Made by a program: the position numbers and the translations under genes
In this document: positions 8,964 to 17,943 of the stretch, piece by piece
Layout of the letters: each line of letters starts with the position of its first letter
Position numbering within the stretch: position 1 is the stretch's first letter
The notes under the pieces: model-generated
Told to the model about the DNA's origin: nothing
The model's input: the letters and a program-made list of their open reading frames with translations, nothing else
The model's database searches: none
NCBI RefSeq assembly: GCF_023656515.1
Contig: NZ_JAMOFV010000006.1
Coordinates: 4,211,001 to 4,275,000, forward strand
DNA from: Clostridium swellfunianum
GTDB lineage: Bacteria; Bacillota; Clostridia; Clostridiales; Clostridiaceae
Reading direction: 5' to 3'
Length of the DNA stretch: 64,000 nucleotides

Positions 8964-9118
8964 TATAATAAAAATGTAATACAGAAAAATTAAATAAGAC
9001 GTGTAGTATTTATAGAACAAAAGTCTCAGCTCTGAATACAGAAATATTAAACTCATTGGAATTGTATTCCAGATAGAGAAAACATAGGTTCTATCAACAC
9101 TAGGTAGGAGGTTGAATA
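8964..9118 (+). promoter_or_regulatory. Promoter and long 5' leader of the CLC gene
   Basis: TATAAT (8964-8969) has only a weak -35 (TCAATA). The roughly 145-nt leader before the start at 9119 can form GGAAT/ATTCC (near 9059) and a longer-range TAGAAC/GTTCTA pairing. It matches no riboswitch class I know; the fluoride consensus in particular is absent. The rest of the 8798-9118 gap shows nothing recognisable. Confidence 0.4.
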
Positions 9119-10699
9119 ATGGATAGTACAAATAAGAATGATGTATATAATACACTATCACATTGGCAAAGCTTAAGACTTAAACTTTTATTACAAGGTA
9201 TTATTGTAGGTATTTTCTCTGGGTTTTTAATTGTATTTTACAGAATTGTTCTTGAGAAAGCTGAGAGTCTAAGAAGTTTTATCTTAAATCTCAATATTTC
9301 AAAATACAAACTTATGCCTTTATGGTTTTTGTTTTTGGTAGTAGCGGCGTTCATCGTTGGAAAACTAATAACTAATGAACCATTGATAAGCGGCAGTGGA
9401 ATACCTCAGGTAGAGGGCGTACTGCTTAGAAAAATTAATATGAATTGGCTTTCCGTTATAATTAAAAAATTTATTGGTGGAGTAATTTCCATTGGAGCAG
9501 GTTTATCACTTGGAAGAGAAGGTCCTTCTATACAACTTGGTGCAGCAATGGGACAAGGTGTAAGCAGAATTTTCAAGAGACTTAAAGTTGAAGAGAAATA
9601 TTTAATTACAAGTGGAGCATCTGCAGGCCTTGCAGCTGCATTTAACGCGCCTTTGGCTGGTGTAATGTTTGCTCTGGAAGAGGTTCATAAACATTTTTCT
9701 CCTTTGGTGCTTTTGTCAGCAATGTCAGCATCACTAACTGCTGACTTTATATCAAAGCATTTTTTTGGCCTAAAACCAGTTTTCAGTTTTAATAATATTA
9801 CTCCATTGCCTCTTGAAAGCTATGGATATATTGTACTTCTTGGGGTAATCGTAGGAATTTTCGGAGCCTTCTATAACTATTTTTTATTAAAAACTCAAGA
9901 TATTTATAGTAAGCAAAAATGGCTTCAGGTAAAATTTAGGCCTATGCTTCCTTTTTTACTTTCAGGTCTATTAGCTTTGGTTATACCCCAAGTATTAGGT
10001 GGCGGACATTCAATCATAGAGTCAATGATCGAAGGAAGTTTTACGTTAAAAATGCTATTCATAATTCTTTGTGTCAAATTTTTATTTTCCATGGTAAGCT
10101 ACGGGTCTGGAGCCCCTGGTGGTATCTTTTTCCCACTTTTGGTTTTAGGTGCATTAACTGGTGCTATCTATGGGGAAGTATTAGTTAAATTTTTTGGTTT
10201 TAATGCTGGTTATATTAATAACTTTATAATCCTGGCTATGGCCGGTTACTTCACTGCTATAGTGAGAGCTCCTATTACAGGCAGTATTCTAATTACTGAA
10301 ATGACAGGATCTTTTTCACATTTGCTTTCTCTAAGCATGATATCACTTATTGCCTATGCGGTTGCAGATTTGCTTAAATCAGAACCAATATATGAATCCT
10401 TGCTTGAAAGACTATTGAAAAACAATGGTGTATATGAATTTAACGGAGATAGTAAAAATAAAGTAATATTAGAAATCCCAGTATGCTTAGATTCTAAAAT
10501 GGACTGTAAAGCAATTAAGGATCTTAAATTCTCTAAAAACTTCTTGTTAGTTGCAATAAAGAGAGGAGAAAAAGAGATCATACCTAGAGGTAATACAGTC
10601 CTGCAATCCGGAGATTATATACATGTTTTAGCAAGTGAAAAGGATGCAGCATTAGTTAAAGAAGAATTATTAAAAATGTGTGGAAAGCCAGCTATATAA
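9119..10699 (+). CDS. CLC family chloride channel/antiporter with TrkA-C domain
   Basis: 526 residues. The selectivity-filter motifs of canonical CLC proteins are present: GSGIPQVEGV, GLSLGREGPSIQLG and GSGAPGGIFFP. The E of GREGP is the gating glutamate. About eleven membrane segments span residues 20-430. A C-terminal RCK/TrkA-C-like domain (about 445-520, PVCLDSKMDCKAIKDLKF.. to SGDYIHVLAS) may bind a regulatory ligand. The GREGP and GSGIP signatures argue for chloride rather than the fluoride-specific CLC-F branch. RBS TAGGAGG. Monocistronic, with a long leader. Confidence 0.93.
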   Translation: MDSTNKNDVYNTLSHWQSLRLKLLLQGIIVGIFSGFLIVFYRIVLEKAESLRSFILNLNISKYKLMPLWFLFLVVAAFIVGKLITNEPLISGSGIPQVEGVLLRKINMNWLSVIIKKFIGGVISIGAGLSLGREGPSIQLGAAMGQGVSRIFKRLKVEEKYLITSGASAGLAAAFNAPLAGVMFALEEVHKHFSPLVLLSAMSASLTADFISKHFFGLKPVFSFNNITPLPLESYGYIVLLGVIVGIFGAFYNYFLLKTQDIYSKQKWLQVKFRPMLPFLLSGLLALVIPQVLGGGHSIIESMIEGSFTLKMLFIILCVKFLFSMVSYGSGAPGGIFFPLLVLGALTGAIYGEVLVKFFGFNAGYINNFIILAMAGYFTAIVRAPITGSILITEMTGSFSHLLSLSMISLIAYAVADLLKSEPIYESLLERLLKNNGVYEFNGDSKNKVILEIPVCLDSKMDCKAIKDLKFSKNFLLVAIKRGEKEIIPRGNTVLQSGDYIHVLASEKDAALVKEELLKMCGKPAI

Positions 10700-10761
10700 T
10701 TAAAATCCACTTAAGATTATGTTACTAAAACTATAGCAGCATAACCCTAAGTGGATTTTAA
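10700..10761 (+). terminator. CLC gene terminator
   Basis: The arms TTAAAATCCACTTA (10700-10713) and TAAGTGGATTTTAA (10748-10761) pair perfectly. An inner ATTATG/CATAA helix extends the stem. Confidence 0.6.
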
Positions 10762-10770
10762 TTAATACAA

Positions 10771-10810
10771 AAATGACTTTTGACATCTTTTATAGATATC
10801 AAAAGCCATT
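10771..10810 (-). terminator. potE operon terminator
   Basis: AATGACTTTTGA (10772-10783) pairs with TCAAAAGCCATT (10799-10810) apart from one G-A position. On the minus strand it ends in a T-rich tract. Confidence 0.65.
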
Positions 10811-10833
10811 CTTAATAAGCTCTGTATTATCTT

Positions 10834-12174
10834 TTAGGCACTTATATCGTAACTTTCATTGATTTTTTCTTTCTTTAAATCAAAGCGATGTGAAACGAAT
10901 CCGTATAAAGTCCATCCAGCAAAAGTTACTATGGAACCATATACCAATGCTTCTGAGCCTGAAGCATAAAGTGCGTATAAACTGTATAATGAGCCTACAA
11001 CAGCAATAAAGCTTGTCATTTTTATCTTGCTAGAAGGTAAGTTTTCCGACCTTTGTATTACATTAACCGCAGCCATAGATAGTAGATATGGTATAACATT
11101 TGTAACAACAGCTAAGTTTACTAATACATTAAACTGTGTCGCCAAGGTTGGACTGATTGTCATAAGTGCAAGCAAGCTTTGTATAATTGTAATAACAACC
11201 ATTGCTGCTATAGGAGCCTCGTCTTTTGTAACCTTGCCTAAGAATTTAGGGAAATAACCTTCTACTGCAGATCCTTTAAATACTTGTGCGATTGTAAACT
11301 GCCAACTAAATAATGAACCAAAACAGGAAATTACCATCAATCCCATAACTAGTTTACCTACGGCTGGGTTAAACATACGTGCGAAAGTTAATCCAAATGG
11401 AGCTGTTGAATTTAAAAGGTCAGCATTTGGTACTATACCAGCCATAACATTTGTAGAAATAACATATACAATTGCAGCGCCAATTGTTCCACCTAGGCAG
11501 GCTATTGGAACGTTTCTTTTTGGATTTTCAACTGCATCCATGTTCGCAGAAGCAGATTCAAGTCCTAAAAATGCCCATAAAGTTATTGATATAGATTTGC
11601 TAACAGCAGTAAAGAAAGGTAATTTATTAGGATTCCATGAAGATACATATAAGGTCCCACTAAACCAGAACCATCCAAAAACTGAAAGTACTACAACTGG
11701 TGCTATAACGCCCCAAATAGTTATTGAACTAATTTTACCTGTGTATCTAGCGCCTTTAAAGTTAAGCACTGTAGCTAACCATAAAGTAAATATTGTCCAT
11801 ATTGCCACTGAAACAGGTGATAACTCTTTGCTTAAAAATCCACAAGCGTAACCTACCACCGAAATTGCTATTGCCACATTTGCAATTAATAATGAAACTC
11901 CATAAGTGTAGTTTGCCATGAAGCTACCAGCTTTTCCAAAAGAATACTCAGAATAGCCTCCCATTCCGGCAGCTTTTCTACTGAACATGCCAGCTTGAGC
12001 AAAAGCATAAGCAAGAGCCATTGAGCCCACTGCTGTAACGAGCCATGAAAGTATAGACATGGTTCCAACCTTTGCTAAGTTAGTCGGAAGCATTATTATT
12101 CCTGAACCCATCATATTAATTGTAGTCATAATGGTTAACTGAACAACGCTCATTTTGTTTTTTTCGTTACTCAT
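10834..12174 (-). CDS. potE: Putrescine:ornithine antiporter
   Basis: 446 residues, about 12 membrane segments, APC superfamily. The sequence follows E. coli PotE closely, with NMMGSGIIMLP near the start, GMGGYSEYSFGK, ANYTYGVSLLIANVAIAIS, LWAFLGLESA and FSWQFTIAQVFK. It should exchange external ornithine for internal putrescine at the cytoplasmic membrane. The gene lies 72 nt downstream of speF, the same pairing as in enterobacteria. Decarboxylation plus exchange consumes protons and generates proton motive force. The start follows AAAGGAG. Confidence 0.93.
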   Translation of the reverse strand: MSNEKNKMSVVQLTIMTTINMMGSGIIMLPTNLAKVGTMSILSWLVTAVGSMALAYAFAQAGMFSRKAAGMGGYSEYSFGKAGSFMANYTYGVSLLIANVAIAISVVGYACGFLSKELSPVSVAIWTIFTLWLATVLNFKGARYTGKISSITIWGVIAPVVVLSVFGWFWFSGTLYVSSWNPNKLPFFTAVSKSISITLWAFLGLESASANMDAVENPKRNVPIACLGGTIGAAIVYVISTNVMAGIVPNADLLNSTAPFGLTFARMFNPAVGKLVMGLMVISCFGSLFSWQFTIAQVFKGSAVEGYFPKFLGKVTKDEAPIAAMVVITIIQSLLALMTISPTLATQFNVLVNLAVVTNVIPYLLSMAAVNVIQRSENLPSSKIKMTSFIAVVGSLYSLYALYASGSEALVYGSIVTFAGWTLYGFVSHRFDLKKEKINESYDISA

Positions 12175-12197
12175 AGTTAATTACTCCTTTTTATAAT

Positions 12198-12230
12198 TAG
12201 CTAGGATAAAGTTTTACTATATCCTAGCTA
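12198..12230 (-). other. Hairpin between speF and potE
   Basis: An 11-bp perfect stem TAGCTAGGATA/TATCCTAGCTA occupies most of the 72-nt gap. No T run follows, so it is more likely an mRNA-processing or stability element, or a leaky attenuator, than a full terminator. Confidence 0.5.
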
Positions 12231-12246
12231 TTAGTTTATTTTTTGA

Positions 12247-14496
12247 CTAGTTCTTCTTGTCTAATACATATCCATAAGCCTTAACTCTTCCATTTTCCTT
12301 TTCAAGGTAAACACCTTGAATCTCTGGAGCAAAACCTGGAAACTCATTAATTCCCTCTTGTAGTATTAAGAAGTACTTTTGTGCAACTTCATTCCATACT
12401 TCCCCTGGAACAACGCAGAAGATTCCTGGTGGATATGGAAGAGCACCTTCAAGTGCCACTTCACCTACAATATTTTCTAAAGCAACTAACTTAGCATTAT
12501 TTTTTACTAACTCCCAATTAGCTTCCTGTGGAGTCATAGCCCTCTCAGTCATAAGCTTAGGAAGAACATCCTGTAATGTCGCAGCTACTTCTCCTAAGGA
12601 CTCCCAATCAAACTTCTGTGAAATCAATGCTGGCTTTGGCAAGTAATCAGCTCTAAATAGTTTCTTTTGATAGTTCTTTGCATCATTCTTCTTATAGAAG
12701 TCATGCATTTCCTGACAAAGTCTTCTTATTGTATAACCTTTATAACGTCCTTCGTTATTCTTATATAGAGTTGGAAGAACCTCGCTTAAAGGAGCATCTG
12801 CTTTAACAAGCTGCTCAAACTTAACAAGCTGTGCTACAAGCTTATCCATTTTTTCTGTAGTCTCTGCAGGAGTTAATAAAAATAATATAGAATTCAAATC
12901 GTTCTTTTCTGGTATTATTCTATTTTCTCTTAAGTAGTTTGCAAGTATTGTCGCTGGAATACCAAAGTCTTCATATTCTCCAGTTTCAACATTTATTCCT
13001 GGTGTGGTAAGCATAAATTTATTTGGATCAACAAAATATTGATTCTCACCATAGCCTTCAAAGGAATGCCACTTCTCACCTGGCACAAATTTAAAGAATT
13101 CAATGTTATTAGCAATTTCTTCTGTACCGTATTCTTCCCATTTTTTTTCATTAACCACTGGTGGTATAAATGGTTTGAACATTGAACAATTCCTTATAAC
13201 TGACTTTCTAGCTTCAATTCCCATCTTTATACAGTCATCCCATAAACGTCTGCCTGCTTCCCCATCCTGCATTCTTGCATTAACATCTAAAGATGCAAAC
13301 AATGGGTAGAAAGGACTTGTTGATGCATGTAGTCTAAAGGCATTGTTAAATCTTTTGTGGTCTACATATCTGCTTTGACCTTTTAGATGGCTGTCCTTTT
13401 TATGAATTTGTGAAGTTTGAGAGAATCCTGCCTGCTGCTTATGGACAGATTGAGTTACTAATATACCAGGATCACTTTCCTTTAGGTCTATTAATAATGG
13501 TGAACAATCTCTCATCATTGGTATAAATTGCTCATATCCAACCCATGCTGAATCGAATAAAATATAGTCGCAAAGATGTCCTATTTTTTCAACAACTTGT
13601 TTAGCATTATAAATAGTTCCATCGTAAGTTCCAAGCTGAATTACAGCTAGTCTAAACGGTCTTTTAGCATTTGCCTTTTCAGAGTCAACCTTTGCTGCTG
13701 CTTCTCTTAAATAATTTTCATCAAAGCAATGTGCATCAATACCACCAATGAATCCAAATGGATTACGAGCTGTTTCTAAGTAAACTGGTTTACCACCTGA
13801 TAAAACCAAAGCAGCATTATATACTGACTTATGATTGTTTCTATCAAATAAAACTAAATCTCCAGGAGCAACTACAGCATTTATAGCTACTGTATTAGAA
13901 GTGCTTGTACCATTCATAACAAAATAAGTTTTATCTGCATTGTATACTTTCGCAGCATGCACTTCAGCGTCAACAGCTGGGCCTTCATGTATCAATAAAT
14001 CTCCAAGTGCTACGTCTGCATTGCATATATCTGAACGAAAAACATTTTGACCATAGAAATCATAAAAATATTTTCCTGCTGGATGTTTTGCGAAGTATTG
14101 ACCGCCTTGGTGTCCAGGGCAATCAAACTGAAGATTTTCTCTTTCTACATACTCGCTTAAAGTTTTGAAGAAAGGTGGAAGCATGTGCTCTTCATACTGC
14201 TTAGCAGCAGTTTCTATTTCTCTGCTGACAAGCTCTATATCTAATCCGTTTTCTTCTATGACCTTGCAAGCTGTTCTTTTTACATCATCATTAAGATTGT
14301 CCACGTTTTTCGCTATAACAAATATTGGAATTCCAAACTTTGTACTAACAACACTATTAAAAACATCTATTTCTGAATCAGTAATTACAACAGCAGCTAC
14401 ATCTGTATAATCTGTATTTTCAGCTAATACAAGATTTCTATCAGTTTTAAAAAACTTTTGTGCTTCTGAAGTGTATGAAATTCTTAAATGTTTCAT
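12247..14496 (-). CDS. speF: Inducible ornithine decarboxylase
   Basis: 749 residues, the large fold-type I PLP decarboxylase family (N-terminal wing, PLP-binding core, C-terminal domain). The core motif with the Schiff-base lysine is QSVHKQQAGFSQTSQ, K353. FDCPGHQGG, NADKTYFVMNGTS and ILFDSAWVGYEQF are present. Identity with E. coli SpeF is visible along the whole length, rather than with the lysine or arginine paralogues. It converts ornithine to putrescine and CO2. RBS TTGGAGGAG. First gene of speF-potE, directly downstream of a PucR-type regulator gene. Confidence 0.93.
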   Translation of the reverse strand: MKHLRISYTSEAQKFFKTDRNLVLAENTDYTDVAAVVITDSEIDVFNSVVSTKFGIPIFVIAKNVDNLNDDVKRTACKVIEENGLDIELVSREIETAAKQYEEHMLPPFFKTLSEYVERENLQFDCPGHQGGQYFAKHPAGKYFYDFYGQNVFRSDICNADVALGDLLIHEGPAVDAEVHAAKVYNADKTYFVMNGTSTSNTVAINAVVAPGDLVLFDRNNHKSVYNAALVLSGGKPVYLETARNPFGFIGGIDAHCFDENYLREAAAKVDSEKANAKRPFRLAVIQLGTYDGTIYNAKQVVEKIGHLCDYILFDSAWVGYEQFIPMMRDCSPLLIDLKESDPGILVTQSVHKQQAGFSQTSQIHKKDSHLKGQSRYVDHKRFNNAFRLHASTSPFYPLFASLDVNARMQDGEAGRRLWDDCIKMGIEARKSVIRNCSMFKPFIPPVVNEKKWEEYGTEEIANNIEFFKFVPGEKWHSFEGYGENQYFVDPNKFMLTTPGINVETGEYEDFGIPATILANYLRENRIIPEKNDLNSILFLLTPAETTEKMDKLVAQLVKFEQLVKADAPLSEVLPTLYKNNEGRYKGYTIRRLCQEMHDFYKKNDAKNYQKKLFRADYLPKPALISQKFDWESLGEVAATLQDVLPKLMTERAMTPQEANWELVKNNAKLVALENIVGEVALEGALPYPPGIFCVVPGEVWNEVAQKYFLILQEGINEFPGFAPEIQGVYLEKENGRVKAYGYVLDKKN

Positions 14497-14598
14497 TGTT
14501 CTCCTCCAACCATACTTATTTACAAAAAATTCATTAATTTATCTACATTCGATATAATACACCTTTTAGCGACATTTAGGAATTGTAATAATTCAAAT

Positions 14599-14632
14599 AA
14601 AAAAATATAACCCTTTGTAAAAATTACAAAGA
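14599..14632 (-). terminator. Terminator of the PucR-type gene
   Basis: CTTTGTAA/TTACAAAG (14613-14620, 14624-14631) with a three-nt loop is followed on the minus strand by GGTTATATTTTTTT. It overlaps the gene's stop codon and separates it from speF. Confidence 0.7.
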
Positions 14633-15769
14633 GTTGTTTAGTAAAGTATATATTCTAACTGCCATAGCTAATTCCTCATAAAAATGCTCGCTTTTATAAG
14701 CATTAAATAATATTTTATTTATCTTATCTATTCTGTATCTAATAGTATTACCATGCTGAAACAACTCCTCTGCTACTGCTTTTATATCTCCGTTATGTTC
14801 AACATATTTTACTGCAGTTATTAACAATTCAGTTTCATGATTTTTATCATAATCAATAAGAGGCCATATCATTTCATCGTAATATTTTAATACCCATGGA
14901 TTGTCTAAAAGCGGCAGTATTATCTTATTAATGCCTATCTCATGAAAGAATGAAATATCTTTTCTATAACATGCCGAGTGTTTATATGCGTATAAACTTT
15001 CATGTATGGACTTGTCAAGATTTCCTAGTCCTTCATACAACCCGCTTACCCCTATAATATAAGTTTTCTCGTCAAAGCCGCACCACTTTAATCTTCTCAG
15101 AACAGTCTTAGTGACATCCTGTTCTTCCCCTTCTTCAAAGGTATTTATAAAAAGATACCCGTCTTCATATGGTATAATCTCACTAAAAACCTGTTCCATT
15201 TCTTTATTAAAAGGACTTTTAATTCCAGATAATTTGTTGCTTTTTCTCTTACAGAAGGCCACTATGTTTTTATCTTTAAAGTTAATATTTATTTTGAGAG
15301 CGATTTGCTTTATTCGCAGCTCATTTAAATTATTATATAAAATACTATCTATTTGTGATGCTAAATCTTCATACTGTTTTTTCTCGCTTATAGCTAAATT
15401 TACATAAACAATTACATCTTCAGTGAAGGTACCGTTAAACATCATAATAGGAAAGTGCTCCTTATCAGCAAGCTTGATAACTTCCCCTGGAATTTCCTTT
15501 ATATAAATATCTTTAACTGCGAGGCAGCTTATACCAACTTTGATCATTCTTTCTACAATCTCATAAAGCTGATCAATATTATCTTTTATGGCAACTAATG
15601 TACTTAGAGCAAAATCTCCTCTGCTAAAATTTTGTTCTATTAAATCGCCAGTTTCATAATCCCAAACTGCCACATGAGTTATTTCTTTTGATAGTCCCTT
15701 CTTACCAGCAATAACTTTAAAACCTTTAAGTATATCAAGATCTAAAGCTTCCTTAACAGTTATAGCCAT
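14624..15769 (-). CDS. PucR family transcriptional regulator
   Basis: 381 residues. The N-terminal PucR domain (about 1-125; EALDLDILKGFKVIAGKKGL..VAVWDYETGDLIEQNF) is a ligand-sensing module. A central GGDEF-like region follows. The C-terminal helix-turn-helix of the PucR/CdaR type is at about 325-375 (HNGDIKAVAEELFQHGNTIRYRI). It is on the same strand as and immediately upstream of speF-potE, so control of ornithine catabolism is the obvious inference. Its ligand is unknown. The start follows GAGGATG. Confidence 0.88.
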   Translation of the reverse strand: MAITVKEALDLDILKGFKVIAGKKGLSKEITHVAVWDYETGDLIEQNFSRGDFALSTLVAIKDNIDQLYEIVERMIKVGISCLAVKDIYIKEIPGEVIKLADKEHFPIMMFNGTFTEDVIVYVNLAISEKKQYEDLASQIDSILYNNLNELRIKQIALKININFKDKNIVAFCKRKSNKLSGIKSPFNKEMEQVFSEIIPYEDGYLFINTFEEGEEQDVTKTVLRRLKWCGFDEKTYIIGVSGLYEGLGNLDKSIHESLYAYKHSACYRKDISFFHEIGINKIILPLLDNPWVLKYYDEMIWPLIDYDKNHETELLITAVKYVEHNGDIKAVAEELFQHGNTIRYRIDKINKILFNAYKSEHFYEELAMAVRIYTLLNNSL

Positions 15770-16066
15770 AAAGCTTCATCCTCATTTCCCTATAATTATT
15801 AACTTGCAATGCTTCAATCTTTTTTAATAATACCAGCTTAATTATTTTACATAGATAATCATAGTCAATTATAAACAAAGATCGTGATAAAATCAAATAC
15901 TCATGCTAGCTGTAAAATTATGATTACCTTTTGATTTTGAATCTATATCTTCATAAAATCCACACAAGTTTTTTATATACTCTAGTATGTAGCAAATTAA
16001 AAATTGTACTTTACTATGTCGAGATCATCCTGCTATATCTTTTAAATACATATTAGGAGGGAATTT

Positions 16067-17890
16067 ATGGGTATTAGGAAAGATAGGTTTAAAGTGTATG
16101 ACATGACCTGCGGTTCTTGTGAAAATCGAGTTGAGAAGGCTATTAAAAGTTTAGATGGTGTATTAACCGCTAAAGCAAGCTACAGCGGCCAATTTGCTGA
16201 AGTAGAATACGATGACGAGATCTGCAGCCTAGCAAAAGTTAAAACAGCAGTAAAAAAGGCTGGATATACAACAGAAGGTTCTAGTGATTTTAAATTCCTT
16301 GGGATTCTTATAATAGCAGCTGCAATAATATTACTAAGTCTAAATACCTCTGGGTATGATATGGAATCGAAGCTCACAAACGCTTCCTATGCTGTTCTTT
16401 TCATAGTGGGTGTTTTTACCTCAATACATTGTGTAGGCATGTGCGGTGGAATAATGCTTTCCCAAACCCTTTCAAAAGAAAGCAAAAATAAATTCGATGC
16501 TCTAGAACCAGCAATTCTATACAACCTTGGAAGAGTTGTATCTTATACTATCCTTGGCGGAGTTATAGGAGCAATTGGGTCGGTATTTTCGCTTTCAATT
16601 ACTACACAAGCAATACTTCAAATTTTAGCAGGACTCTTCATGATTATGATGGGCTTTAACATGGCTGGATTCAGCGCTTTTAGAAGGTTTCAGATAAAAC
16701 TTCCTCATGCAGCCTGTAAAGCTAAGAATAAATCTGGATCACCATTTATTGTTGGATTATTGAATGGATTTATGCCCTGCGGTCCTCTTCAAACCATGCA
16801 GCTGTTTGCTCTTGGAACAGGTAGTCCTGTAAAAGGAGCCTTGTCCATGTTTATGTTCTCTATAGGAACAGTACCGCTTATGCTTACATTTGGAGCATTA
16901 TCAGGACTTTTAAGCAAAGGATATACTAAGAAGATACTTAAGTTTAGCGGAATTCTTGTTATAATCCTAGGTCTAATTATGGGGAATAGAGGTTTTGCAC
17001 TCGCTGGAATCAATATTAATCCTATGAGAGCACTTTCAAGCAGTTCGAAATCACTATTAGGCAGTGGATCAAGTAATTCTTCTAGTTCAAATGCAGCCAA
17101 AGCTTCTTTAGAAAACGGTGTTCAAGTCATAAGAATGACTGCTGATAACAGAGGCTATACCCCTAACGCTTTTTATGTTCAAAAAGATATACCTGTCAAA
17201 TGGATAATCGATGGAAAACAAATTAATTCTTGTAATAATGCAATTGTTGCTAAAGCAATAGATAACAAGCAGCATAAATTAAAAAGTGGTGAAAATGTTA
17301 TAGAATTTACTCCTGGAGATAAAGATATAAACTTTAGCTGCTGGATGGGTATGATAAGAGGTGTAATAAAGGTTGTAGATAAGCTTGACAATGTGGATGC
17401 TTCAAAAGCTGACCCTACTATTCCCCCTGCTAGCAATGGCCCTAGCTGCTGCGCTGGTCCTGTAGGAGATGATTCTGAGGCTCCAGCTCAGCCAAGCATT
17501 TACGGAAATGATTTAACAAAAATTCCAACAGAAAATTTGGTAGGTAAAGCATTATCTGCCGGAAAATATCAAAGCGCAAAATTTAAAGGTATTGGCTATG
17601 AGCTTCAACCTTTGATAGTTATTACAGGAAACAGTTCAAGCACAAAATTAACTTTTGACCTAAGTTCTTTCGATAACGTTGAGGGTGAGTATCTTATATT
17701 AGATGCTGAAACAGGAAGTAAGGTTAGTTCCTTTAAGGCTAAGAAAGGTATAAATGAAGTTGAATTCAATCCAAAAAAATCAGGCGGTTATGCAATTTTA
17801 AAAGACAACGGTATTCTAGGAATTATCGAAGTAGTTGATGATTTAAAATCTGCAGATGCAGAAAAAATAAGAGAAAAGTATCTTCAATAA
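16067..17890 (+). CDS. HMA domain - SafE/DsbD-like membrane domain - cupredoxin fusion (copper handling)
   Basis: 607 residues. Residues 1-72 are a heavy-metal-associated domain with MTCGSC (C15, C18). About 76-320 is a six-helix membrane unit of the UreH/SafE (DsbD-2) type, with SIHCVGMCGGI and GFMPCGPLQTMQLFALGTGS. After a Ser-rich linker, about 350-430 is a cupredoxin-like domain with C in NSCNNA and SCWMGM as likely copper ligands. A Cys-Cys linker (PSCCAGP) leads to a last beta-rich domain (about 475-590) of unknown role. It probably moves or oxidises/reduces Cu(I) at the membrane. No CsoR or CopA neighbour is present. RBS TAGGAGGG. Confidence 0.85.
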   Translation: MGIRKDRFKVYDMTCGSCENRVEKAIKSLDGVLTAKASYSGQFAEVEYDDEICSLAKVKTAVKKAGYTTEGSSDFKFLGILIIAAAIILLSLNTSGYDMESKLTNASYAVLFIVGVFTSIHCVGMCGGIMLSQTLSKESKNKFDALEPAILYNLGRVVSYTILGGVIGAIGSVFSLSITTQAILQILAGLFMIMMGFNMAGFSAFRRFQIKLPHAACKAKNKSGSPFIVGLLNGFMPCGPLQTMQLFALGTGSPVKGALSMFMFSIGTVPLMLTFGALSGLLSKGYTKKILKFSGILVIILGLIMGNRGFALAGININPMRALSSSSKSLLGSGSSNSSSSNAAKASLENGVQVIRMTADNRGYTPNAFYVQKDIPVKWIIDGKQINSCNNAIVAKAIDNKQHKLKSGENVIEFTPGDKDINFSCWMGMIRGVIKVVDKLDNVDASKADPTIPPASNGPSCCAGPVGDDSEAPAQPSIYGNDLTKIPTENLVGKALSAGKYQSAKFKGIGYELQPLIVITGNSSSTKLTFDLSSFDNVEGEYLILDAETGSKVSSFKAKKGINEVEFNPKKSGGYAILKDNGILGIIEVVDDLKSADAEKIREKYLQ

Positions 17891-17892
17891 TG

Positions 17893-17923
17893 AAAGGAGA
17901 AGTCTGAAATAGACTTCTCCTTT
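17893..17923. terminator. Bidirectional terminator
   Basis: A 13-bp perfect stem AAAGGAGAAGTCT/AGACTTCTCCTTT with a 5-nt loop lies between the convergent copper-fusion and kinase genes. Confidence 0.8.
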
Positions 17924-17943
17924 GTTATTTTAATATCAGTTTT

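Noticed and set aside
8964..9118. Fluoride riboswitch upstream of the CLC gene
   Set aside because: The conserved fluoride-riboswitch core was not found, and the protein carries chloride-type GREGP/GSGIP motifs.
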